Below, one piece after another: positions 18,655-29,881 of a stretch of 43,897 nt of DNA. Both the position numbers and the translations under genes were made by a program. Within the stretch, counting starts at the first letter, position 1. Each line of letters starts with the position of its first letter. Below the pieces are notes generated by a model. It did not search any database. It was not told where the DNA came from and was given only the letters and a program-made list of their open reading frames with translations. The DNA is from Balamuthia mandrillaris. Lineage: Eukaryota; Discosea; Longamoebia; Balamuthiidae. The DNA is taken from contig JAVKOQ010000245.1 of the NCBI GenBank assembly GCA_031835245.1, positions 35,001-78,897 of the forward strand, written 5' to 3'.

Positions 18655-20366
18655 AAACTAAGAACCAAACAAAAAAAAAACAAATGGACAGATGAACGAA
18701 AGGAACAAGAAAGACGCGAAGCGGTCCAGAAGATAGCTCTTCGGCTTGCGGAGAAAGAGATCCACTGGAACGCCAAGTACTACTCCTCCTTCTCGCTCCC
18801 TCCGATGCGCTTCTACAAGAAGGCCTGGGCCGTCCTTCTTCGTCAGGAACGAGCCGCTGCCGCTTCTGCCTCCTCTGCTCCCTCCTTCTCCTCCTCTTTG
18901 GATTGGAGCGTTCAAATCTTGGGCAACGATCAGGCGAGAGAAGAGAGAAGAAGTGAAAACGCAACAGATGAACAAGCAGAAGAAGACGAAGAAGAAGAAC
19001 AAGAACAAGAGCAAGAAGCAGAGGAAAGTATAAACGTATTTGAAGCAGTGCCAACGGAAGTCGTCCTGCTGATCATCAACCATTTGGGGGCATGGGAGCT
19101 CCGCTATGTGGTGCCGCGAGTGTGTCGTCAGTGGAGGGCGTTGGCCCTCGATTGGAGCGTGCAAGGCAAGGTCGTGAAGGACTATCTCAGGGAGAGGAGC
19201 CGGTGGGAGGAGGACCCGACCAACAGAGAGGATTACAAGAAGCGGCGGCTGGTGGTGGCTCCTCCAGCTGAGACCATCCAGATTCAACTCGGACGGAGAG
19301 GTTTGCTTTCGTCAGTTCTTCTTGCTTCTTGCGTTCTTCTTTCTTCGTTCCTTCTCTCATTCTTCCTCTCTGCTTCCTGCTTCTTCTGTTGTTCCCTCTG
19401 CCATCATCCTTCTTTCCTCTTTCTTTAAGTGCTTCAGTTCTCCTGTTTTTGCGAGCTTCACCTTGTGTTAACCAACGACTCCCTCCTTATTACAAACAAT
19501 AGCAACGGATGTTGGCCACAAATATTGGGAGAGTTTATATTACGAGCATTCGATTGATCCTCACACAGGAGAGTACAAAGTTAAACCAGACGGAGCAGGG
19601 CCTATTTCAGAGGCACAAGTCAGCGGGCTTTCGTTTTCTTTTTCTGAGATGGAAGACGGTTCGTTCTTTCCTTCTTTATGCTTGCTCCTTTCTTTTCTTT
19701 TTTTGTTTTCTGGGATTCTCTTGGTTGTTAACTTGGATGGTGAAGGCACTTATAAACCAAGGACGTTGTTTGTGGATACACACACTTCGCCATTGTTTGA
19801 CCAACAACAAGCTTTTTATGAATCTCCCTTATTCCCACCTTCATGGTTGGATTCACTCTTAGCTCTTTCTTTGTATTCTTCTACTTACCCCGAGAATTCT
19901 AGTACTGGCAGATTTTATCTGGCAGACGATACATGTTCGCTAGATGAATGGAGCTGTAACAATACGAGCTTACGCGCCATGATGGACCACTTGTCTCGTC
20001 TCGCCGAAAAATGTGACAACCTCAGTAATTTTCACTTTCTTGCTGATATTGGAGGTTAATGTTACTTTTCGTTATTCTTTCTTCATCTCCTTCTCTTGCT
20101 TCTCTACGTTTATCTTCTCCCTTTGGTTCTCTTGCGTTGCTTTATTGCTTACCTCCTTTCAACTAAACGTTACTGTTACAGATTTAGATGGTGGCTATGC
20201 GACGGATTTCGTTTTTAATGCTACAGTAGATACCTTCATGCGCACCAGACCTGTAGCGTTTTGTTTGTTCTCTCCAAAATCTAATCCTTCTGCTGACCTC
20301 ATACGTAAACCATTCCTATATTGTTATTTCTTTGCGCTTCGCTGTTTTTGTGTTCTCTCTCTCTCT

Positions 20367-20413
<47 letters not shown>

Positions 20414-21577
20414 TTCCCTCCTTGTTTCTTTCTTGAAGCAAGCATTGTTATTCGTTCTTGTACTCTATTTTTCTTAGTATCTGCTTCTATTTCATGAACA
20501 GGATCTACAGCCATGGCCTTCAACTCCGTCATCGAACTAACCGACGCCACATTTCTGCTCTCTGATCTCGCTATGACCACAAACAACAAAAACACAATTA
20601 CGACAACGGAGCAAAAAGACATAATTGCAGCAAAAGCATTCAGCGGGATCACTTGTCCGATGCGCTTTCCTGTGCAGGGCAATGAGGCAATGGGCAGTTG
20701 GCTCAAGTTTTCCACCACTTTTAATCCCTATCCTCGCTTGCATTGCTATTCGGTGGCGTATGCGCAAGTCATGCCTCAGCTACAATCCTTTGCTCCACAA
20801 GGTTTTTCTTTCCTCTCTCTTGTTTTTCTTTTTGCTCTTTGTAATTCTTGTTATTCGTTTCGTTGTGTTCTTATTCGTTTTTTAACCCCTTTAAACCAAT
20901 AATTCACAGACATAAGCTCTCAACTGGCAGCTAAACTCTTTCATCCAAGCAGCTCCCTCACCATTCCTTCGTCTCTTTCTTCCTCTCCATCTAATCTTTC
21001 AACAGCTTCTTCTACTGTCATCAAGACAGAAGGCATCGATCTATCTTTTGCGTGTTTCAGAGGAGCAACAAGCAACAACAATTATTATAACCAACAACCA
21101 CAACGAGAATACATCAGTTGGACCAAAGTAGGAAATGAGGTCGCCGAAATGAATCGGCAGCGTGAAAGCGAATGCGCCAAGCAACCTTGTTTCTTGTTTC
21201 AACCCACCAAACATGCCTTATGTGAATACGACTGTTTTGGGTTAGTCACTTTTTTTTTCTTTTCCTTTTTGTCTCATCCTCTTTCTCGCTTGCAAGCAAT
21301 GTATTCTGAAGACTAACAACCAACATAAAGAGAACAAGCTGCTTCAGGAACGCTTGTTCGAAGCTCAACAGGACCAGCTGCAGGGATTTATGCCTACCTG
21401 CACCTTCACCTCGAAACGGTGGCAAAGGCGAGCGATGATTTCTATCCGGACTACTTTTACGAGCACTACAGCAACGTGGAGGACTTGGTGCGGGAGTTTT
21501 ATCTGTCTGGCAACGACGACGATGATGCTGAGTACGAAGCGGAAGCCTTGTCGGATGGCGAAGGCACCAGCAGCTGA
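18543..21577 (+). CDS. F-box protein fused to a divergent tubulin
   Basis: Eight exons: 18543-18571, 18663-19300, 19503-19658, 19746-20054, 20182-20304, 20502-20801, 20910-21240, 21331-21577; 710 residues, all phases consistent. The N-terminus is basic and helical, then acidic. Residues about 135-185 are an F-box (AVPTEVVLLIINHLGAWELR, then VCRQWRALA). From about residue 213, still in exon 2, tubulin begins: ETIQIQLG, GHKYWESLYYEHSIDP, GTYKPRTLFVD, SFSPK-type loop (LFSPKSNPSADL), GITCPMRFP, NPYPRLHCYSVAYA and a C-terminal YEHYSNVEDLVREFYLSG with an acidic tail. The GTP-binding GGGTGSG loop is replaced by GDLDGGY, so nucleotide binding is doubtful. It may target tubulin partners for SCF-dependent ubiquitination, or be a pseudo-tubulin adaptor. 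The fusion is unambiguous because both domains share exon 2. Confidence 0.82.
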
Positions 21578-21891
21578 GAGAATAATATCAAATAAAATCA
21601 AATATAATCAAATAAAATAAAAACAAACGAAAAACATATCGAAATTAAATAATAATTACGAAAAGAACACAATTATTAAATAATCGAACCAAAAATAGTG
21701 ATATTCGGCACAAATTATCGCAAATCATGCAAAAAGATCGATATTGGATTTTTTGTGGACAATAAAAAATAGAAAGAAGAAAGTCAAAAGTGTCCTTTTT
21801 GCCTTTCTCTTCTGCTCTCTTCGTTCTTCTCTCTCTTCTCGATTGATTGGGGTTGGTTGGGTTGGGTTTGTGGTTTGGTTTTTTCTAAAAA

Positions 21892-24800
21892 ATGGAACTG
21901 CAAAACGTGCTGTTGAAGTACAGCATGGCAGTGGCGGGCACCAGCTCCTTGCTCTACTTGCTCGGCTTTCACACTTGGCTCCTCCCCACATTATGCCTAA
22001 CGGTAATCACCTCAAACCTCTCATCTCATCCTTCTTTTTTGTTGACTATTGTTTTGTTGTTCTTCTCTTCTCTTCTTCTTTATTTTTTTTAAAAATAAAT
22101 AAAAGGTCTTTGTGTGTGCTTCCATCTTGGTGGGTTCCTACTTGCCCAGAGGAGGGGCCATCCATGGCTACCACTCCAATCTGCACCCGGAGATGGGGGC
22201 TCTCTGCCAGCGCCTCGCCACCCCGCTGTTCCACGCCCTGTTCCATCTTTGCGGCTACCGCGCGGCAGCCAGCGGCTTTGCTGCCAAGAAGCGGGAGGAG
22301 CTCAGGAGAAGAGTTGACGCCGGTGAGACTGTCTATCTTGTTGGCATTAACTCTGGTGGTACGTTATTGTTCTTTTTTTTTGCTCATCGTTTGGTCCTTT
22401 CACATCTTTCGTTTATGGCATACCTTTTTTTTTATTGGCGTTTCTCTTCACTTCATTCATTGTTGCTTCTTTCTTGTTCCTGCGTTCCTTGTTCGTCTTC
22501 TTCTGTCCTCTTTCCTCTCTTCTCCGTGTTCTGTCTTCTGTTTTTCTTCTTTCTTTTGTTGCTTCTTTATCGATTCTTCTGTCTTTTTCTTTGTCTCTTT
22601 GAAAGTAACAACACCTCTAATAAACAGTGCATAACGCGGGAATTGCATTGGTGGAAGTATCAAAGGCAAGAGGCATTCAATTGCTGTATAACTTTGAGGA
22701 GGAACGATATTCTGGCGATAAGCATGATACCGGTTATCCCAGACACTCCATGCATGAGCTCTGTAAAATTCTTACCAAGGTTCCTTCCCCTCTCTTTTTT
22801 CCTTTTGTTTCGTTGTTGTTTGTTTACTCTCTCTCTCTCTCTCTCTCTCTCTCCAGAAAGGAATAGAGTTAGACAAAGTTGTGGCCTTTGTCTCAGGATG
22901 GGATCACATTGAATCCGCCAAAATACTGATACGAACGGGAGTGGAAACCTTTCCTTTGGGCATTTGGAACTTCTTTCCTTCTCGCTACAAGAACGTGACA
23001 TTCTTCTTTAACTTTGGACCTCTCATGAACACCAGTTTTCTTCTTCATCAACAACTCACCTCTTATTTTTCACAATCCAAAAGCGGAAACAAAGATGAGA
23101 AAAAGAAGAATGAACAAAAGGAAATAGAAGAAGAAGATGAAGAAAGGAAGAAAGCAACTATGCCAACAAAAGCAGGATGGAAGCAGTGGCCAATTATCTC
23201 CTCTCGTCATCATGACAATCACGCTTACTTCTCCTTCCTCGTTTCTCCGTTTGCTGACAGCAGAGAGCCCGTTATGATCGTTGTGATGGATGGACAGGGA
23301 GATGATGCCTCTGTCAGTTTTTATGTCAGCGAGTGGTCGCAGAAGCAACAACGAAACTCCATTCGTTGTCAGTATATCAATCATACTACCATAGATTCGC
23401 TTGGATTGCTTTATGCTTTGATTAGTTCCACTCAAGGTTTGTCTTTTCGCTCTTTGTATTGTCATATTCTTACGTTACTTCCTGTTTTCTCTAACAATTA
23501 AAACAACAACAAAACCACAAAATAAATCAAGGCGGATGGACAGCTTTGAGTTCAGAAGGGCGCTACATGGGCGCAAGTGCGTTTGGCAACATGTGTCGCC
23601 TGACCAATCCTTACTACAAAAGACTGAGACAGATCGTCTTTTTGCGAGATAACGGAGAAATATTGTTGAACCGAGCATTCACCAACTGGCAATACGACAT
23701 GAATCGACCTTATACTCAGTTGCTCAAGGACATTCTTGGAGAACCCATTCCTCACGAAAAGGTTTGTAGAAAGCACAGAAGAAAAAGAAAGGAGAGAGAA
23801 AGAGAGAGACATTGCGAGAGTGAGAGAGAGAGAAGCAAAAATAGGAAACAAAAGAAAGCCCAGAATAACATACCCACCTCATCTTTCAGTTGTGGAACCC
23901 AGATGCCATTCTCAACGTGAACGATATTAAACACGCGGCCATCACTCGTGACCGCGTCGACAAAGCCTCAGCCCTCCAGCTCGTCTTTGAGGACTGCGTC
24001 TTTCACGTTATTGAACATATGATACGCAGCACGAAAGGCGCCAGCACCAAACTTGTTTGGACGGGAGGAACCGCGCTTAACTGTTTGGCCAGTATGCGAC
24101 TGGTTGATGCCTTTGATGAGAGCTACTACGATCGTTACTATCCACAGCAAGAGATAGAAGAAATTGGAACGGCGAAAGGGAAAGGAAAAGATAAAGGAAA
24201 AGGCAAAGGAAAGAAGGAAGCAGAGGAAAAGAAGACAGAAAGCAGAAGATTGCACATTTGGGTGCCACCAGTGCCAGGAGATGCGGGCGTGGCAGCAGGA
24301 GCAGCGTTTCGATTTGCGGCGACTTGTGGAGCCAACTTTTCTTCTTCTGGCCTAAGTTCGAGACTGCAGCATGCGTTTTATTGTGGAACAGCACCAACCG
24401 CTTCTTCCATTTTGGCTGCTTTGGAAAGACACAAAAAAGAAGTTGCTTTTCAGCAGTTGGGAAGCATCAAAAAACTGAAGGCGACAAAGAAGACGAATAA
24501 AAAGGGAGAAGATGAGGATGAAGGAGGAGAAGAGGATGAAAAGGTGGTGAAAGCAGTTGCGGATTTGATGGCGTTTATCGTGAGCAAGGATGGCATTGTA
24601 GGAATTTATCAGGGATCAGCGGAGACAGGACCGAGAGCACTTGGCCATCGAACTATCCTTGCCAATCCTGTTAACGCTATGACGCAAGAAAATCTTAACA
24701 AACACGTTAAATACAGGTACCTTTCTTCTCCTCCTGCGCCTTTTCTTCTGCTTATCTCATTTTTTCTTTAATCCAGAGAACGGGTGAGACCTTTAGCACC

Positions 24801-25346
24801 AATGGTAACGCTGGAGGCTGCCAAAGAGCTGTTTCACCTTTCGGAGGGAGCCAACAACGATGATGACTATAACGCCTACAACTGGATGGTGCTGACCACC
24901 ATGGTCAAGGAGGAAGCCCGCAGCAAGATTCCTGCTGTTGTTCACGCTGACGGTACCTCTAGGTACATCCTTGTTTTTTCTTTCTTGTCTTTCGTTTCGT
25001 TCGTTCTAACTATTCCTTCGTTAACAGGCTTCAAATAGTGAGAAAAGAAACAGACCGACTGTGTTGGGAGTACTTGAAGGCCATGGGCCAACGCGTCGGA
25101 GTCGAAGTCTCCGTCAACACCTCTCTCAACGTGGGCACTCCCATCGTTCAGACCCCAGAACAGGTCGTGGATTGTTTGAAGCGGTCCAAAGGCATGCACG
25201 CCATATTCATGGTTAGCGAGGAGGGACGAGTCTTTGTGGTTTGGGACAAGGAGGAGGTCGAAGCCTCTGCCGGCTTGAAGGACGGTGGCAAGAAACTGAA
25301 AGGGTGGATGGCAGAGTGGAAAGAGGAGTCTGGCTTCCAGTTTTAG
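21892..25346 (+). CDS. NodU/SxtI-family carbamoyltransferase with N-terminal membrane helices
   Basis: Eight exons: 21892-22002, 22106-22358, 22628-22779, 22857-23436, 23532-23761, 23890-24716, 24777-24962, 25028-25346; 885 residues. Two hydrophobic helices occupy about residues 10-55. The N-terminal Kae1-like domain shows LVGINSGVHNAGIALVE, EEERYSGDKHDTGYP, VVMDGQGDD, TGGTALN, PGDAGVAAGAA and TGPRALGHR. The C-terminal domain shows YRERVRPLAP and VSVNTSLNVGTPIVQTPEQ. These are the hallmark motifs of O-carbamoyltransferases such as NodU, CmcH and SxtI, which move a carbamoyl group from carbamoyl phosphate via carbamoyl-AMP to a hydroxyl. Two Lys/Gly/Glu-rich inserts are lineage-specific. The family is mainly bacterial, so an old transfer is plausible, but the gene is fully intronised. 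The acceptor is unknown. Confidence 0.85.
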
Positions 25347-25466
25347 AGGTCATTTATCTCTTCTTCAGAGTCGTACACACGGTATGAATGAGTAAAGGCA
25401 ACAAACTATCTTCAACACTCTAATGAGCAAGGAAGAAGGTGCAACAAAAAAAAAGAGACACACGTT

Positions 25467-25538
25467 TAGCAGAGAGAGGTTTCGATCCTCCGACCTGTGG
25501 GTTATGGGCCCACCACGCTTCCACTGCGCCACTCTGCT
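25467..25538 (-). tRNA. Initiator tRNA-Met (CAT), copy 1
   Basis: A 72-base cloverleaf on the minus strand. The acceptor stem pairs AGCAGAG with CTCTGCT, giving the A1:U72 pair diagnostic of eukaryotic initiators. The anticodon arm is GTGGG-CCCATAA-CCCAC with anticodon CAT. The T-loop is ATCGAAA (A54, A60), again initiator-specific. A run of nine T residues follows on the transcribed strand and should stop RNA polymerase III. The sequence is identical to the copy at 27,666-27,737. Confidence 0.95.
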
Positions 25539-25895
25539 GTTTGTTGTTGTTGTTGTAGGTGGAGGGACACCACTGCTGCTGCTGCGAGTGTGCCCTCTTC
25601 ACCAAAACTGTGGAGAGAAGAGAGGCAGAAAACTCATTCTTTACATTCTTCTTTCATTCGTCCACCACCCCCTCTGCTGCTGTAACGCTATCAGAGCTCT
25701 CCGTTTTTTTTTTCTCATGGAGGCAAGCCCTCTGCTGCTGCTTCTTGAAGAAAGGAAGCCCCTTTGGCGAGCTGCCAGCACTACACATCCATCAAAATGA
25801 GTTGACCGAGGATCGTCAGTGAGTCGTTGCCTTTGCTGCATGAAGTCCTCTTCATTGACTATGTGTGGTCACTGAAATTAAGCAACACAGAAAGA
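25539..25895. other. Intergenic region between tRNA and F-box/SPRY gene
   Basis: This holds the 5' flank of the tRNA gene (a GTT/GTTG run at 25,540-25,557) and the upstream region of the F-box/SPRY gene. Several CTGCTG repeats occur at 25,573-25,740. No additional gene is supported. Confidence 0.4.
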
Positions 25896-26561
25896 ATGCA
25901 AGAAAAGGAGCACGGCGGGGGTGCTCTGCTTCACTTCCCGTTCTTGGAGCTGCCGAGGGAGTTGCAACGGAACACCTTGCTCTGGTTGGTGCCTTTGAAA
26001 ACAAGCCTCAACAACCACGACAGCAACAACGAGCCCAATGATGGCAGGGACCTCTTTCACTGCCATTTGGTTTGCAAACGGTTCTGGCAAGTGTTGCAGG
26101 AGGATTACTTTTGGCAGACAGTGCTTCAAATGAGCGGGGTGGTGGAGGAGGGCTCCTCCCTTCCCCATGACGTTCAAAGTTGGAAAGAACTCTATCAGCT
26201 GCAATGCACGTTTCTCCTTGTTCTGCCTCACTTTTTGCTTCTTCTTGCCCTTGTTCTTCTTCTTCTTCTACTTCGTTCTTCTTCGTTCTTCTTCGTTCTT
26301 CTTCTTCTTCTTGTGCTTCTTACTCCCCCCTTCTCCTCGTCCTTCTCCTCCTCCTCTTCCTTCTTCTTCCTTGCGTTCGTGTGCTGAGCACTCATTACTA
26401 TTTTGTTCTCATTGCACAGACATATATTTGGTGGCGGAAGAAGACAGTGATGACTTGCTTCGCATTGACAATCGGAAGCGAACGGTTACCCTCGTTGGTC
26501 GACACCACTATCATACACGCCTTTATAGCTCTCGCAATTGGTTTTCGGGTTTCGTCTCTTT

Positions 26562-26612
<51 letters not shown>

Positions 26613-27350
26613 TCTCCCCCTCTTCTTTCTTCTTTTTCTTTCTTCTTGTTTCTTGCCCTGTACATTCTTACTTTCTCTGCTCAACAGGAAGGCACTATTG
26701 GGAAGTAACAATTGTTTACACTGCCAATCAGATCTACATAGGAGTGCTACCATCAGAAGCCTGCAACACAAACAATGGCCTCATCGGTGATGCATATGAG
26801 CCTGGTAACTCCTCCTTGTTTTGTTGTGATTATTCCTCTCAAGTGTTGTCTCCTCTGCCTACTTTCAAGCTTTTTCTGCACTCCCTCTGTGATAAGAATC
26901 TGGTGGAGTCGTTAACGATGATGTTCTAATGACTTGCAAAGGATGGAGCATTAAGCCATTTACCGGCGAGATATCAGGCAACCGTGGCAAAGATGTGCAA
27001 TCATCACCGAAAAACTTCAGATGGTTTCGCCAGGGAGATGTTATCGGCGTTTGTTTGGACATTGATGCAGGTTTACTTTTTATTTATTTTTTTGAAACGA
27101 AAGGAGAAAAGACAGCTTGAAAACAAACAAACAACCAAACAACACAACAGGGAGGCTGGATTATTGGTATAACGGCGAGTACTTGACAGGGTTACAAGCA
27201 AGGAGCATCAAACAAAACGGACCTTATCGTGCGGCCATCAGCCTCATGATGCCAGGTGAGAAAGCCACGTTCAACTTTTGTGCCAAAATGCCATCCAATG
27301 TCCCGGCAAAAACAACAGTCCGCACAAGGCATTTTCTCTTTCGTAAATGA
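25896..27350 (+). CDS. F-box and SPRY domain protein (FBXO45-like plan)
   Basis: Probable exons: 25896-26209, 26420-26548 (5' boundary uncertain), 26688-26804, 26942-27070, 27151-27350. An F-box is visible in exon 1 (LELPRELQRNTLLWLVPL, CHLVCKRFWQVL, SWKELYQL). Exons 2-5 encode a SPRY domain: FSGRHYWEVTIVY, YIGVLPSEA, FRWFRQGDVIGVCLDIDAG, LDYWYNGEYLTGL, GPYRAAISLM. F-box plus SPRY is the architecture of FBXO45, a substrate receptor of an SCF-like or PAM-type ligase; orthology is not shown. The donor after exon 1 (26,210) leaves phase 2, whereas the acceptor at 26,419 needs phase 1. A later acceptor (exon from 26,454) would restore the frame. Exons 3-5 join cleanly. It lies between two identical tRNA genes of opposite orientation. 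Confidence 0.8.
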
Positions 27351-27665
27351 GAATAAACCATCGGTCTCCCATAAACAAGCACCGTATAGCAATGAGTTGA
27401 AGAGTTTTTGCGGCGGGTTGCTTGCTTTCTTGTTTGGTTTGTGGTATTGTTGGAAGGGTGCAAGAACCGGAGATGAAGAATGTGAAGGCCTCCAGCGGAT
27501 AATCCCTCATGTGATTTTCTGCAACAGAAGAAGGACATTGCACCCAACACCAGAATGTCGTTAGGCACTGGAACGGAAAGAGCACCCTCTCTTTTATTCT
27601 TGGCCATCTCGACCACAGGGCAAAAAAAAAAAAAAACAGATGGACCCAAAAAAGAAAAGGCACAT
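27351..27665. other. Intergenic region 3' of F-box/SPRY gene
   Basis: Nothing coding is supported here. It contains the 3' flank of the F-box/SPRY gene and, at 27,620-27,660, the T-rich (minus-strand) terminator region of the second tRNA gene. Confidence 0.4.
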
Positions 27666-27737
27666 TAGCAGAGAGAGGTTTCGATCCTCCGACCTGTGGG
27701 TTATGGGCCCACCACGCTTCCACTGCGCCACTCTGCT
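27666..27737 (-). tRNA. Initiator tRNA-Met (CAT), copy 2
   Basis: Base-for-base identical to the 72-base copy at 25,467-25,538, with the same A1:U72 pair, CAT anticodon and A54/A60 T-loop. T runs downstream on the minus strand can terminate polymerase III. Flanking sequence beyond the gene is not obviously conserved, apart from A-rich DNA past the 3' end. Confidence 0.95.
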
Positions 27738-27959
27738 GTTGCTGGTGGATGGACATTCTGCTAGAGTAGCTGTGAGGAATGTTTCACGCAATGCGGCGGC
27801 GAGGAAGCCAAGAAGAAAATACATGTTTCGCATTCCTTAAATTTATGTATATTGCACAAATTGTGCAGAATTCGACCTCCTCCCCTATGTCGGCATAAAA
27901 TTTTTCACACAAAAAATTTCCAAGAAATAAACTAGGACAGGAGAGAAAAAGAAAGAAGG

Positions 27960-29881
27960 ATGAGCAACCGCCCCGTTAGACGAGCTATCGCCCACGATGA
28001 AGCTCTTTTGCAGCAGCTGAATCAAGCAGGGTTCTCTGCCCTCAAGTGCAAGGTTCGCGTTTGCGTTACTTTTTCCTCTTCTTTTTTAAAAAAAACATCG
28101 AGGCTTCGTTAATTGATTGGTTGATGTGATATGACGTGATCACAGGACGTTCTTGGAAAACAAGAGCTTGAGCTCGTGTTTCAGCTGGATCTGCCACAGC
28201 CCATCGTTCGCAAGTTGGTTCATTCTGTAAGCAAAGCAGTAGCGCCGCAAGCTGCTACCGTACGACCCATCCCACTCACATTCTGCTACCCTTTTTTTTG
28301 AAACTCATCCTTCGCGTCGTTTCTTTCTTTCTTTCTTTCTTTCTTTGCTCTTTTTATGTTTTCGTTTGAACAAGGCGTGGGATCTTAGGCAAACAAACTC
28401 GGAACATGGCCGCCACCTTCGAACCACCTTGCCTGGTTTGGACCGAGTGCTGCATGGCGGCATTCCGTCTGGCTCCATCACCGAAGTAATCTTTTTCCTC
28501 TTCTGTTTTTGTTCTTCTGGCCAATTCGCCACTGCTTCTCTCTTCCGCTTCTTCGTTCTCTTTCTTTAAAAATGTACTAAACCCAACAAAACAGATAGTA
28601 GGACCAGCTGGAGTTGGGAAGACACAGTTTTGTCATCAACTGGCGACATTGGCCTGCTTGCCGCAGGAAAAGGGCGGTTTGGACGGTCGGGTTGCATACT
28701 TTGATGCCGAGTCTTGTTTCTCTGCAGAGAGGTTTGTTACTTTGCTTCTGATTTCTTCTTTTTTCTTTGTATTACCTCTGGGTTTGTTTCGTTGTCTTTT
28801 GTTTTTGCTTACATTACCTCAAAAGGCTGGTAGATATTGTGACGGAACGGTTCCCAGAGTACAGCGAAGAAAGCAACATCCACACCCTCCTCACCCCACT
28901 CGTTGAACGAGTCGTACTGTACAAAGTTTCTACTCTAAACGAATTTTTTCAAGAGTACATCTTCCCTACCTCTGCTTTTATTCTTTTGCTGTCTTATATT
29001 TCAGTATTCTTTTTCTTCCTTCTTCACGCTGTTATCTTCTCTCTTATCATATCTTTTATTTAACATTAAGCATGTTTTTTTTTCATGCGTAGGTTACAAA
29101 ACTTGGAAGAAGCAATCATCGAGCACCGCTGCAAGTTAATAATACTGGACTCTATTGCTGCTCTTGCTAGACGCGACTTTGACGAGGCGAACATGGCCAA
29201 GCGACAGGCTCTCCTCTCCCAGGTGGCCTCCTCTCTGAAGCGGCTGGCGGAGAGATTCTCCATTCCTGTCGTGGTTACGAATCAGGTCACCACCAGGATC
29301 GGAGGGACGCCCAACTTTGAGTTTGTGAATACGACCTCATTTGATGGTTTGTTATTTTAAACTTGTGCTTTTTGTTAGTGTAGGTTCTTTTGTTTTGTGA
29401 TATAGTGCTGATATGAAACACAACAAAAGTGTTTTCAGGAAGTGGACCACAAAACGTGACGGCTGCTTTAGGGACACTATGGGCGCATGCCGTTAACAAC
29501 AGATTAGTGCTCGAGTATAGCAACAACCATCACCGCCGTTTCGTTCTTCAAGAACAAAATGAGGAGGAGAGAGCTGCAGTGCGGCGGTTGATCGTGGCAA
29601 AGTCACCCATTTCACCGGTGGTTTCGTTTTGTTACAGGATTACGAACGTGGGCTTGGTTCAGGTCAGGCTTGATGGAGAAGAAAGGAGCAAAGAGGGCAA
29701 AGGAGGAGATGGGGAGGAAGAACGAATGGAGGAGGAGGAGGCGACGATGATGAACGCGGCGGAGGTCACAAACTTTTGGACGGGGCACATCACGGATCGC
29801 AGCAGCGCCTCGGCTTTGCCTGGTGGTTCCCTCAACGAGCAACAACACTTTGCGTTGTTCAACACCGATCTCTCCTTTTGA
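27960..29881 (+). CDS. RAD51B: RAD51B-type RecA-fold recombination protein
   Basis: Seven exons: 27960-28052, 28146-28259, 28375-28485, 28595-28731, 28826-28954, 29093-29346, 29439-29881; 426 residues, phases consistent. An N-terminal helical DNA-binding domain is followed by TLPGLDRVLHGGIPSGSITE, the Walker A loop GPAGVGKTQ, then GGLDGRVAYFDAESCFSAER and the Walker B strand LIILDSIAAL. The wording SSLKRLAERFSIPVVVTNQV also follows. The GGL.G.V.Y.D.ES.FSAERL signature and the TWSH-like LGTLWAHAVNNRL point to the RAD51B paralogue rather than RAD51 or DMC1. RAD51B acts in the BCDX2 complex, supporting RAD51 filament formation in homologous recombination. The C-terminus carries an acidic Glu/Gly insert before an unusual tail (NFWTGHITDRSSASALPGG), longer than in animal RAD51B. 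Confidence 0.87.

Noticed and set aside
28223-28232. TCT|GTAAGC as the end of RAD51B exon 2
   Set aside because: It is a good donor and in phase, but the downstream donor (28,260) retains SKAVAPQAAT, which matches the animal RAD51B segment SRACAPK.
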